64,000 nucleotides of DNA, taken from NCBI GenBank assembly GCA_964058845.1, contig CAXKVR010000088.1:62001-126000 (forward strand), read 5' to 3'. Origin of the DNA: Carex sylvatica. Lineage: Eukaryota; Streptophyta; Magnoliopsida; Poales; Cyperaceae. Below the pieces are notes generated by a model. That model searched no databases. It was not told the origin of the DNA and was given only the letters and a program-made list of their open reading frames with translations. This document shows, piece after piece, positions 44,983-57,000 of this stretch; the first letter of the stretch is position 1, and the number at the start of each line of letters is the position of its first letter. Position numbers and translations under genes: made by a program.

Positions 44983-47900
44983 ATAATAATAACATCTACA
45001 GCATATGTACAATACATCATGAAAATATAGAACTTTCAAATATGTGTTGTCCTCACATAATAATTATTTTGTTTATTTGGACAAAAAAAAAAAAACTCCG
45101 AGAGCTCGTTGCAGATCACACTCAACATTGTGCTTTATTTCCTCATATGTCATACTTATACATGACATAAACTTTTAAAAAATAATCCAAATAAGACCAA
45201 ACCTCTAGAAAAATTATAGCAGTTCAGTGTCAAAAATTCCACCAATTATTTGTAACAAACAATTTTTTATTTAAACAAAAATATAAAATCAACAACCAAT
45301 AAGAAATTAAACCAAGCTTTTATGTAATGGTTAGAAATAAATTTTTGGAGCCAAATCAAAATAGTACAACGCGTAATTTAGCCAACTTCAAATTTATTTT
45401 GTTTTCATGGTGAGGTGTTTATCTGTACTTGGCCCAAAAGATGAGTTATAAATACAAAAATTGTTAGGTGCCTCTGCATCTGCAGGACAATGTTGGCTAT
45501 TTGCACAAGTCCTTTTTCACCTCAATAATTTGATTTTTGCATAATGCAAACCAAGGCTGGACATTACAAAATATGAGATGCAAGAATTCTATTTTATATT
45601 CAAATCGTCATTATTAATTATAAATTACCATACCGATTTGCTGAGGGCAAGAGATATTTTCTGGAGGCTTGGCAAAGTCGGCAATATTAGCAATGCTAAT
45701 TCCCAATTTGAATGTAGGTGCCCAAAAATGAACTGCAGTACATGTACAATACATCAAAATCCCAAAAACTAATCATTAATTAAATAGCCGATTTCATAAA
45801 TTCAGAAATTCAAGATAATTTCACAAATTCAGAAATTAAGAAAAACAAACTCTAAATTCAAAGAGCAGTTCGAGTACCTACCGCAAAGAGCAGTGGTCGG
45901 GCACAGGCGGCTGTCAGGCACATGACCCTTTTTGCGTTTCTGACGAGGGCGAGAGACAGAGAGAAGAGGGCGGATCAGAGGAGAGAAGAGAGAAGGAGGC
46001 GGGTCAGAGGTTTTGTTGGAGACAATGGCGCGACAAGGAGATTTGAGACAGCAATGACTTCTATCGTCTCTAGCACGCAAATAAGGGTCTTACTACGAAA
46101 ATTTTCGACGCAAAAAAAAAAAACTTTTTGTGACCGGTGAAGGCGCCGGTCGCAGATACGGTAGCAGATAGCTGATCGTTGCTGCTGTTTTTTTTTTTTT
46201 TTGGAAAAAATTGACTATCTGCGACCGGCATCAGCACCGGCCACTGATATCAATCGCATAATTTTTTTTTTCTGTGACCGGCGAAGGCTTTGGTCGTAGA
46301 TACGGTCGCAGATAGCTGATCGTCGCCGCTATTTTTTTTTCTTTTTTTTTTGAGAAAAATTGACTATCTGCGATTAGTGTCAGCACCGGTCGTTGATACC
46401 GGTCGTAGAAAAAGTTTTTTGCTATAGTGGCTGTTGGGCTATGCTTGAATAAATTAAAATGGTTAATTGTTTGGGCCTTAGTGAATTGGGCTTGTGAATG
46501 AAATAGTTTAAATGATTGGGCCTTTGAAATGATTGGATTATGACATGATGTGTATATGTGAACAAATTGGATTTCGTCTTTGGGATTTAAAATTATGGTA
46601 TTTGGATTTGTTTTTCCAAAAGGCGTAATTGTCGGATAAAAAGACGGCTTTTAAAATTTAGATTTTAATAAAAAATCAAATAAAAATCAGATGCTTACGT
46701 AAACCTAAATAGCTCGGGAAATGATTAGAAAAATTCAGAGCAACCGTTACCTCGATACATAACTCATAACATAACTTGGGCATATTTTTGAAACTTTAGG
46801 TTTTTTTTTTTGGGCAATGATTAGAAAATTTAGGTTTTTTTTGGGCATATTTTCGTCCAATATTGGACACTATATGATCCTGAAACAAAAATAAATAAAA
46901 CACCCAGTACATTTAAATAAATAAAAGTTTAATAAAGCAAGATTTAAAAATTCATAACATTTAAGTATTTTCGAAACTTAAACGAAAAGTAGTATTTTTA
47001 TACTTAGATGCGAAACGTCAAATTAAACGTAAAATTAGATTAGTTATAAAATAACGAATTGTGCGACTTATAATTAATTAATTCAAAAACCCGTATATTA
47101 GATTAGGTTTTCACTTTTAAAATTTGAGAATAGAATTACGCATTTAAAATATAAAATAACTATGCTATAATAAACTAAATACGAAATTAGTAATAAATAT
47201 ACAATTAATATATTTTTATTAAAATATTAGCATTAGGGATTTTAAATTATAAATTAACTTTCGAAATCGAATTTCGATGAATTAAAATAATTATAGTTAA
47301 CTTAAAGAAACTGAAGTAGATAGGTACTTAGAATAGACTAGTTAAGTATAATGCGTTTAAAATATCTATAGCTCACAAATAATTATTTTGCAAATATTTC
47401 GATATTAGAATTTTTACAAATAATTTATCTTCAAATTAAAATACTAAAAATATCAATTATTTAGAATCAAATTAGATTAATTTTAGATCAAGTGATTGAT
47501 CAATATCTGGTTAAACCGGTTCAGTCAGACTGACTGAATCAGCAAATTTATAAACTAAAATAATTGAGAATTTAATTTAAACATATTAATTGGGGTGAGG
47601 GTTAGTTTAATTTAGCGTAGATTTTAATTAGTTAAAATTTCGTAATTTCAGATCGACAAATTTCGTACGAGTCTGATCCGTTGACTGATCCAGCTGACGC
47701 ATAGTTCGAAACACACGTGGATCTCGCTAATTTCGCTGAGGGTTAGCCTTCGCGTCTTCAGCCATTCAGGTGTGGGATATCTTAATTATTTATTTCGTGG
47801 GTGCACTCTTATCAAGTCGATCCATCTGACCTGACACTGTACTTTATTTTTTAGTAGTTGCATTAAAACTGTAGAGCATGTTTATCCTTTCTTCACGGTA

Positions 47901-48324
47901 GGTAGAATTGCATAAGCCTTGAAAAATCCGAATTTACTGTATTTTAAGAGTAGAGTAATTAAATAATATTATATATATTATTATAATATTAGGTTATTTG
48001 TTTGTCTTCTTCTCGTAGAAGACAATATATTATTATTTTACGTGCATACACATGCATTGGTGAGAGCTGAGCAGGGCCGAGTGACTTCGTCCCGTCTTGT
48101 GTCACTTGGTATGGGACGGCCCAACAGCCACTGAGCCGAGGCATCACTTGATTCTCGGATGGCCTTAGAATTTATATTATATGTATAAATTTTGATTATA
48201 TATCCTTTTCGATTCATTTTACCATTACGTGCAGGCTGGACTCGAGCCCCGAGGCACGAAACGATTCAGGAGAATTTCCCACCTACATTAGGAGCTACAT
48301 GCCTAGAACAGATTTTTTTTAAAA

Positions 48325-48470
48325 CGAGGATGCGTGTCTCATGTTTTTGAGATAGGAGGCTGCGTGTCTCCTGTCTGTGATACTGGACTGAGTGTCCTAT
48401 GTTTGTGATACGAGGCTGCCTGTCATATGCTTTAATACGAGGCTGCGTGTCTCATGTTTTTATGATTGCC
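48325..48470 (+). repeat. Degenerate tandem repeats in the family 2 LTR
   Basis: Four to five units of about 35 bp containing GAGGCTGCGTGTCTCATG or close variants, separated by TTTTTGAGATA/GTGATAC spacers. Confidence 0.7.
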
Positions 48471-49489
48471 CATTTAGTCTGACCTGACGGTGGAGTTCTC
48501 TCCTGCTCATGAGGGATGAGATTGACTATTTTTACGACTTGCATTGTATGATTTCTCCTATTTTATATGTTTGGTTGAAGGATCGTTTAGGCGAGATGAC
48601 ACGCTGGATTTAGATATACTCATCTGCTAGCGTGCTTATAACTTGTGGGCAATGCTCGATGTCACTAGGCAACGTGTATCATTGTGCCTTTGATCCCAGT
48701 ACTTGGATTATATTGTATTGGATCCGTGGATCCTATTGGCACGGCACAGGGTGATTTACTTAAATCCGTATTATTATTTTTATATTTGGGCATACAGTGC
48801 TTGGGGTACTGGATTCTGATTTGATTATAATCTGCTATTGTATTTTGATTTGGGGTTTATTCCGCATGTTGGCATAACAGATTAATCGCATCATGACATT
48901 AATTAAAAGTATTGTTCTTTCTATTAGATATTGAGATAGGTTCACACATGTGCATATTTAATTTGAATCATAACTGTACGTGATTTTATAAATAAAAGTG
49001 CTTTGACCGTAGAGTATTATGAGGGGATAATTCTGGGTCACATACTGGGCATTTCATCGCTCACTCACAAGTTGTTTCGTGGGTTTTAGGTACAGAGTCA
49101 GACGATTCTCCGCAGGAGATGTCAGGAGTTGTCCCCGATGGCCACGCCACTTGAGTAGTTAGGGTTAGGCTTTTGATTAAGTTTACAAGACCTGTATTTC
49201 ATGTGCCATATATACGGACTCGATAAATCATGTATCCCCTTCTGTAGTTGATGTTATTTTGAATTCGAGATAGATCGAACTATATGATGTGTATGTGTAT
49301 GTTTATTTATTTGCTATATGATTGATGCTTGATACTTATATTATTATGCTTTCGCTGCTTTTATTTGTTATGTTTATGATTAGCCTTGCGTGTTTAATGA
49401 TTAATTAAGCACGAGGCGAGACTGAACACACCTTAATCCATAATTCGTGGTTTGGGGTGTGATATTATCCGTATCCGTTTACACCTCTA

Positions 49490-50579
49490 GTCGAGATAAT
49501 AGATCTCCATTAAAACTTAAAATTCAGAAGGGTCTTGATTTCATGTGGGTTCGCCTCTGTTCTATACGAAAATACTTTAGAAACGAGCAAAGTTAGATTG
49601 TGTTGTGCTCACCAAAAAGTTTGGTGACATAACTTTGAAATCTTTCAAATTGTGATACAAGAAAATATTGTTTACTTGAAAGTTTATTTTATTAAAACAG
49701 AAAAAAAATATTTGTGATACAAGATAGGAATAAGAATATACAAAGCAGGGGCGTATTACGTTCCCGAGAGAGAATTAGAAATTAATTAATAATTCTTCAA
49801 GAGCATTTTTGTTATTCAACTAAACAAAAGAGCTACTAGTTTTTCAGAAGAAAAAAAACTAAACAAAAGAGGATGGAAAATGAAGACATTACCAACTTTT
49901 TAAAATAAGAGAGGCTGTTATCCTAATTTTGTATCAAGGACTGGACTATGAAGTAAAAATAGTACAACTTGCCATGTTTTACGCTGTTTCCTTTTTCTTT
50001 GTCATCACTTGCTCGTCCAGTCGCCTTTCCTTTTCCAGGAGAAAGGTTTCTCTCATAAATCTAAATTTCCCATTTAGAATTATTCAGAATTGCTTCAATT
50101 AATGAACTTCTTATTCTCTAATTGCGTCGTCCAACTGAATGCATTCCTTGTTTCTCGCAAGTGTAGATCTTTAGTCATTTATTGAACTGAGAAAGATCCC
50201 ACTTTTCTATTTTGCTCCACTCAAATTCCTCAAGCTCACTTATTTTGTCAATCTTTGATGTCATTTCAGATTCTCATAACTGAAATTGTCCATAAAAATA
50301 TTCAAACTGGGCATTTTGGAACGAGTTGTCAATCTTCATGAAATGGTGTTGGACAAACTAGATCATGCCTCTAGGGTTTCCTGAAGAACTAGGTATGATG
50401 CCTTTAAAAGATTAGTATAGTTCTCATTTTAATTCATAGTTTTTCAATGAGAAGGTGGAGATTATCCCATGTTCTACTTTTTGTTGGATCTCTATATCTC
50501 CTCATTCTCTCCTTTCATTTCACAAATTCCTCGAGATTGCTGTCCAGATCAGTGGTGATGATACCTTCACTGGCTTAGA
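49490..50579. other. Intergenic region between the nest and duplication copy 2
   Basis: Non-coding, moderately AT-rich. No gene or bounded element recognised. Confidence 0.4.
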
Positions 50580-51803
50580 CATCTATTGAACATTTAAATT
50601 TTAACCAAATCTCGGGATGTTCTAGTTCCAAAGCATATCCCAACACAAATAATGTTATTATTTTCAGATTAATGCTATCCGGGTGCATCCAGTATCCCGT
50701 ATTCTCTTCATCAAAAATAAGACAAAATGTTTAACCCTTTGATCCGAAAGAAAATTTCTTACTGCAAATATGAAACAGGATTGAGAACCGATTCAGCGAT
50801 GTAAAATCTTCTCTTTCTTCCCTCCATTATAGCACATCTGTGTTTTCTTCTCCACTGAAAGATGCAATGTCAATTCAGATTTTTCTTTTGTTTTTTTGCC
50901 AATCTCATTCAAGACCATTTAATGTTAATTTAAAATTAGCAATAATAAGAAAAGGTGAACAGCCTATGACTTGCATATTTTTAAAACATCAGGCGCAACA
51001 TCGGTCAAAGTAATAAGTCCAAGAATGCAATAGATCCTGAGAGAACAGGTATGTTTCAAGACTATTTCACAACGAATCCATTACTTCACCAGAGTTCGGG
51101 GGGGGGGGGGGGGGGGGAGTGGCAAACATGGTTGCACAATCAAAATTGCAGGGAAGTAATATGGACATACATGAAAGGAAGAATGGAAACTTGAAATCTA
51201 AGCCAACAACGCAACATGTTAAATTTGTTCAAATGAATTCTTCCTCATTCAATTTGTTCCGATCAATAAAATTTTGATTCAAAATCTATTTGGTTGAACT
51301 CTATCCCATTGAAATCAATTAAATTTTTGTCAAGAATCTCAATGTGAAGTTCACTTGACATAGACATTGCCAAACAATGACCTCTATAGCAAGTAGCACA
51401 AACAAAAACTTGATCATATGTTTCGACACAGACGTCAGTGACTGTTCACTCCAACAATATCACTTAAAAGTTTGAAACAAAAGAATTGATGGATGACAAA
51501 AACAAATTCAATTACTCTCTAAAGAAACATAACACAATGCACATTCTCTCCTTTGTTCTAATGAACAAATAATGAAGAATACAACTGTAACATGTTCCCT
51601 GTTACACCAAATGTTTTCACTGAACCTGTTGTATATCGTTGACGCGTGTTAAAACAAGTTCATGCATAAGGAAAGTTGTTTGAAAAGTACAATTTTGTGG
51701 CATTGCAGGCTTATCAAATAGACCTAGCAACTTCTACATAAGAACCTAATGTTAAGGAAATAATATGTTCCATAAACAGGCTTTGGCAAAAGGAGAAAAT
51801 TGA

Positions 51804-51904
51804 GATGGGACAGTAGCACAGTTGGCTAGCAGAAAAAGGCCTAGAACTGTGATTCCCCAAGGTCGAGAACCCCACTCATGAAGATATTAAAAAAAAAAAA
51901 AAGA
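51804..51904 (+). mobile_element. SINE, duplicated copy with damaged B box
   Basis: Same SINE and flanking AAAAGGAGAAAATTGA repeats as at 18544-18646. Here the B box GAGAGTTCGAACCCC is shortened to GAGAACCCC, so internal pol III promotion should be lost. Confidence 0.8.
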
Positions 51905-51958
51905 CAAAAGGAGAAAATTGACCCAGATAATATTGAAGAGCACCTATAATTTTATCTG

Positions 51959-52483
51959 TCAAGTAGTTCCAGAAGCACCTCCAATAACACTTGTACCAGC
52001 AGCCATATTATCTGACAAGAGTTGCACAAGTCATATAGACAAATGTTGTGCCCAAGCACTAGGTAACATCTAACAACATTATGCAAGTTGCTTATATATT
52101 GCTTGTATTTCAACTGATTACTAAGAAACTTTCTATAATTTTGTGAGCTGGTTTAAAATTATAATAAAAACCTATACGATATTTGCGGGTTATACTTATT
52201 GAAATTGGATGTTAACATGTAAAAATGATATCATACATGCAAATTGTAAGGTGTAACATGAGTACATGATCTCACTGGTATGGTATCAAAGTTCAAACGA
52301 GATAATGATAAGTATTAGTACCTGTGGAGCCAGCAGAGACAATTTGATCTATTCTATCCATGCGCCTTTGTATGGATTTCAGAAGCATATTTAGAGATAG
52401 GACTCTCTTGCGAATCGATGAAATTTTAGCAGCTTGTTGCATAATCAGCGGTACTGGTGCATCTTCTAATAGTTTGTCCAACT
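51959..52483 (-). CDS. Small helical protein of unknown function, 3' exons (copy 2)
   Basis: Exons 52483-52322 and 52011-51959 match copy 1 in length, splice sites and protein, with one visible residue change (RRMDR for RRIDR) and the same C-terminus DNMAAGTSVIGGASGTT. The upstream GC-rich segment (52780-52960) differs from copy 1 by small indels that change frame, so that part is probably untranslated. Which copy is active cannot be told. Confidence 0.6.
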
Positions 52484-53039
52484 CTTCAATTCCCAAAACA
52501 CAAGCAAACAAATGAATAAATATTCAAATTGATATCTTGGAAAAGCAGCACATGTACCAGCTGATAACCATTTTTGAAATTTTACTGGTAGAGCTGGTAC
52601 AATACCAGACTCTTGAGGTAACAGTTTCCTAATCAAGCAATTGGACAAGTAAAAGCGTAAACTAGCTAATTCTCAAGTGTGAAAATTAGATATAATTGCT
52701 AAAAGATACGATTGGAATGGAGAGAGAGAGAGAGAGAACGAAAACGATTGAACTGGAACAAGAATAATCGAACCTAAGGTGATGCGATCAACAGAAAGCC
52801 GAGAGCTCCTCTTGGCTCCGACCAACGCAGCTTGCTCTGGCGTCGAAGTCTCTGATCGCGCCACCAACCAAGCACCACCGCGAGCGCCTCCGCAAGAGCA
52901 TCGCATCGCGCCTCTCCACCGTCCGTCGATATCCATGTTTGATCTCAACCGTCCATCTGGAATAGCTACCAATCAAAGATGCATCAAACTTGGACGAAAT
53001 GATTTATTTCTGAAATTTTCCACACCCAATGGCCCAATT

Positions 53040-53297
53040 CAAGGCCTGATTCAAGCCCAGTCCATCAGAGTACATTCGGATGGGCCTCCAAAAAAAAAGT
53101 GCTAAACGTGTATTGGTCAGGATTTTAACAGAGGCCCATTCTATATGGCATATTACGAAAATACCCATACGGGTCGCTATATATATATAACACCAAACCC
53201 TAGATCGCATAAACAACGAGCGGCGCCTAAGGAACAAGAGAGGCAGAGAGAGAGGTGAGATCGGAGAACACTACTTTCGCGCACGATGAGGGCTAAG
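53040..53297 (+). pseudogene. RPL41: L41 promoter and first exon only (truncated duplicate)
   Basis: Site II-type AGCCCA/TGGGCC motifs, a TATATATATAA stretch (about 53179), a perfect telo-box AAACCCTAG at 53195-53203 and exon 1 (53286-53297, MRAK) with its GTGAG donor are all intact. The intron continues to about 53870, but exon 2 with the remaining 21 codons is absent. L41 cannot be made from this copy. A live promoter and donor would instead lead transcription towards GRWD1. Confidence 0.85.
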
Positions 53298-53870
53298 GTG
53301 AGATATCTGAACTATCTGTTAGAAATAATCTTTGATTCCGTATTTATTTGTTCTTAGACGGAGAAATCTCGAATTATGTGTGAAGTTTTAATTTCTTATA
53401 GCTATTTTACTTGTTCATCATATACGTAATTTCGTGACATATTTTTCAGCTTTTTATTATTCGTATCGGGTCTGAATCTTTTGAGTGTTGAATTTGTATT
53501 TTCAGTGTTGAATTTGTAGTAAATCACGAAAAGATATTTGATTTACAATCCTTAGATATGTAATTTTTGGTGTTTTGTGAAAAATTGCTTATTAAACATC
53601 CCTGAGAAAACACTGTCCTCTCAATTTCTTTATTTGTGGTTATGTAAAAATGGTTAGAATCTCTAAAAACCTCATTATTTGAACCATCAATAGTTTTTTT
53701 GTAGTTGATCAAAGATATATTGTAGTTCTTTATGTGTGATAAATATTCAATAGGTTTGTTTCACTTGTTATTCTATATTTGCGATAGGTCTTAACTCTTG
53801 TTAAGGGACTAATTATCATAGATTTTGTAATGTATTATATCTTCGTAGAATATAATTGTTTGCTATTATT

Positions 53871-54068
53871 GTTTAGCGGATACAGTAAGAAGTTTCCGGA
53901 TCCGATCAAGTAATCACATTCGCATCAAAATTGAACCTTTATTATACCTTCATAGGGTTTATACTTGAGAGCGGCGCGCCTCCACAATTTCGTCCCTTTC
54001 TCTCGCTCGCACGCTCTCGCTCTATCCTTCTATAAGCCGGTGTTTATCTTTTTACCGCGTAGTTTAAG
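53871..54068 (+). promoter_or_regulatory. Immediate upstream region of the GRWD1-like gene
   Basis: CT-rich leader-like sequence (TCTCTCGCTCGCACGCTCTC at about 53998) with a CATAGGGTTTAT motif (about 53953) and CTATAAG (about 54029). This is the only gene-proximal sequence not derived from the duplication. The start codon at 54069 is the first ATG of the frame. Confidence 0.45.
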
Positions 54069-57000
54069 ATGACTCGTAGCCTAAAAAACTCCAAGAAGTT
54101 TAAGAAAAAAAACAAGGTATTTATCATTCTACTATATTTCCTGTTAGTTTCGTTTTACCGGAAAAACTGCCTTTTTTTACTAATTACTCTGTCTTGTGTT
54201 TATTTTGATTTCAGTCTTCAAAAAAAGAGGAAGCTTCAACATCTTCCCCTGTGCCCTCTGCACCTGCCAAGGTAAAGTACCACTTCTCATTTCATCCTTG
54301 TTGAGATGTATATTCTTATACCCAAAGTGCCCAATAAAAACTAAATGTTTGCCTGAAGTGGACCAAAAGCTACAATAATTATTGCTACATCCATGAACTA
54401 ACTATTTTTTCCTTCATAGTTTGGTTATGTGGTTTTGCAATTGGAGAGTACAAATGGGAATTAGAGGTGAAAATAGTACTGAAATAGTTGAAAATAATAT
54501 AACTGGAGAATAATATATTGACTTTTTTTGAAACATTGGTTAGTGGTTTTTGAGAAATAGCAGATGAAGCTTTAATTTACTACTTCCTTTTCTGATAAAA
54601 AAATTGCACATAGTTTTATAACAGGATGGCTAAGGGCAGAAAATCTACATCAAAGAGTTATTTTGGCGATATTATTCTTTTTTTTATTTTAAATTATCTT
54701 AATATGTAAAAACTTATCAGTGTATTTACATCGTGAACTTAGGTATGGCAACCTGGTGTAGATGAAATGGAGGAGGGAGAAGAACTTCAATTTGATCCAT
54801 CAGCATATAATTATCTGCGTGGATTCAATATTGGATGGCCTTGTTTAAGGTAATTCTGTAATTGTTTGCATAAGTTCAATTCTTTTGTTTCCTTTGAAGT
54901 GATAAGTTTGTTTTCTTAGTGCTTATTTTTTCTTTTGATTTTTGATAGTTTTGATGTGGTGCAAGATTCTCTTGGACTAGTTCGTACCGAATTCCCCCAC
55001 ACTCTATATGGAGTTGCAGGAACACAGGTCAGGTTTGTTGCACAGTGGCAAACTGAAAATGTGGTCAGCACCGGTATATACCAGTTCATAGCCTGACTGT
55101 TGCAGCATGTGCCAGTACTGCCAAGGACAATTCAACTTCAGTTTAACTTAATTTTGCTCCTTCAATTTAACTCAATCCAATCCCAGTATTGTTTTTAACC
55201 TGCTGCTGTTTGATGCACTTAAATGTTAATTAGCATTCAACTGTATTTGGCCTCATGTTAACTCAAGACATCCCAGTTAAAGACATAAAGCCAATCCAGA
55301 TCCAATTTGTCTTAAAATCTATTTAAAGCATTTCAACTTTGCTTTTTATTTTTTGTTGTATAGGCCGACCAACAATCTGCGAATTACATTGGCATTTTCA
55401 AACTTTCCAAGATAACTGGGAGAAAACGTGATTTGCTCCCTTCTAAGAATAATGACGAGGAAATGGAGGATGATGATAGTAGTAGCAGTGATGAAGAGGA
55501 CATAGCTGATGCAGCCGGTGGCAATGCACCTGTTCTACAGGTACCCTGTCCTTTTTCATATATATTTCCCAATACACCCGTCCTTATGACAACTTGGAAT
55601 ATTTAAATTGAATATATATTTATGATTGCTCAAAAGGTTCACTTATTGCATCTAGGATGAGTATTCTAAGTTAATAGCACTTTATATTTACTAGTTTGAT
55701 TCATGATGAGCATTCTATTATGAAACTAGATCAAGAGGGTAGCTCATCAAGGATGTGTGAACCGCATAAGGTCAATGACTCAAAAGCCCCATATTTGCGC
55801 CACTTGGGGCGATACAGGCTTTGTACAGGTACTTTCTTTTCCCCTCTGTAATATCCAATTGAACAAGGTCATCCCATTTTGACATGATAGCTCTTTTCCG
55901 AGTAGCTTTTCTACTGGGTTGACCGACAGTATCTAAAAGGGTCTTCTTGACATTTGTATTTTTTCTGAAATCAACACTTAAATGTTCTGTTCTTGGAGCC
56001 TTATAAATGTAATCAGACAATACAAGGCCACAGCTAACACTACCCTAGCAGAGTTGCAGAATCAACCCCTCCCCTTTGCACCCCACACACACACAGAGGA
56101 GAGGGAAAAAAGGTGCTACAGGAACAGTTTGATATGTATTGATTCAATCATACAGTTCTATTCGTGATATGCTTTATAATGTTGATTAGGTGTGGGATTT
56201 TAACGCACATCTGAATTCCCTAGCTGAATCCAATGCACCAACCGATAGAGATGATACCATACACCAGCAGACACCTATCTTTAAATTTGGGGGGCATAAA
56301 GATGAAGGTTATGCAATTGATTGGAGCCCTGTTGTTCCTGGCCGACTTGTTTCTGGTATACTTTACAAAATATTTTGTTATTTCAATAGAAGTTTTATAC
56401 TTTTACTCTTTTTCATTCATTTGTTATTAATTTTTATTATACTCAAGATTATTGGTGGCTTGAAGTTTTATTTAACTGTGAAACTGTCTTGTATTTTTTA
56501 TGATGCTTGGAAACTCCTGTTGGATAAAGCCAAAAAAAAGATTATAGTGCCAAAAGAAAAGAAATAATCTTTGCAGAACAGACATTGAAAATTGCCTGTT
56601 ATTGTTGTGAGTACTAATGCAGTATGGTCCATTCTGATAGGTGATTGTAACAAATGCATATATCTGTGGGAGCCCACAGGTGATTCGTGGAAAGTGGATT
56701 CTACCCCTTTCATTGGTCATGGTGCAAGTGTGGAAGATTTACAGGTACTTTTTGGTAACATCATGTATTCTTTTAGCTATTTTCATTGTTATTTTACATC
56801 ATTGTTTCCTATGTAAGTAGCTGCATATGGCCTTTTAAGGATGCTGGAAAGTAGACTTAAAACGGAGGCTATAGTTGAAAGAATTGCTGAATTGATTCTT
56901 TTTTCCCCAGTGGAGTCCTACAGAAGCAAACATTTTTGCATCATCTTCTGTGGACGGAAAAGTTGCAATATGGGATACAAGGGAAGGCAAAAGGCCAAAA

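Larger units (their letters stand above)
41640..46429 (-). mobile_element. Complete-ended CACTA element, 4790 bp
   Basis: Ends CACTATAGCAGAACAGAC (41640) and the complement GTTTTTTGCTATAGTG (to 46429), flanked by the 3 bp direct repeat GCT (41637-41639 and 46430-46432), exactly as CACTA elements require. Subterminal words GGTCGCAGAAAG / CTGCGACCGG recur at 41665-41945 and 46120-46415. It carries a broken minus-strand gene of the plant Transposase_24 type and a nested foldback MITE, and it interrupts the family 2 LTR. Confidence 0.93.
33279..49464. mobile_element. Solo LTR (family 2, chromovirus-like), interrupted by three insertions
   Basis: Starts TGTTATATCCTGAAATTTTA and ends GGTTTGGGGTGTGATA (the final TA presumably decayed from CA). 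It is flanked by the direct repeat TTATC (33274-33278 and 49465-49469). After removal of insertions at 34132-36181, 36282-40727 and 41640-46429 about 4.9 kb remains, which is long for an LTR. A CT-rich leader-like stretch (33900-34110) and a TGAGCCGAG/GGCTGCGTGTCTC region are LTR-like. No gag or pol remnant was seen. Confidence 0.72.
31909..49489. mobile_element. hAT-like element, outermost layer of the transposon nest
   Basis: Left end TAGGAGTGTAAACGGAGCGA at 31909; right end ATCCGTATCCGTTTACACCTCTA finishing at 49489. Flanks GTTGGGAC (31901-31908) and GTCGAGAT (49490-49497) agree at 5 of 8 positions, and all three differences are C/T or G/A transitions, as expected of an old 8 bp duplication decayed by methylcytosine deamination. 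Only 31909-33278 and 49470-49489 belong to the element itself (about 700 bp once the inner hAT is also removed); the rest is later insertions. When the solo LTR is removed, the sequence joins as GGAGCGAA-TTATC-CGTATCC, in keeping with the element's repeated internal words. Confidence 0.72.
50580..53870 (+). repeat. Segmental duplication, copy 2
   Basis: Collinear with 17953-19908 plus 23915-24755. It keeps the empty site for the 4 kb insertion of copy 1 (around 53030). It has an extra ~660 bp (50880-51550) that includes a run of 20 G at 51098-51117. Similarity ends inside the L41 intron at GAATATAATTGTTTGCTATT-ATT (about 53870), about 200 bp before the GRWD1 start codon. Confidence 0.92.
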
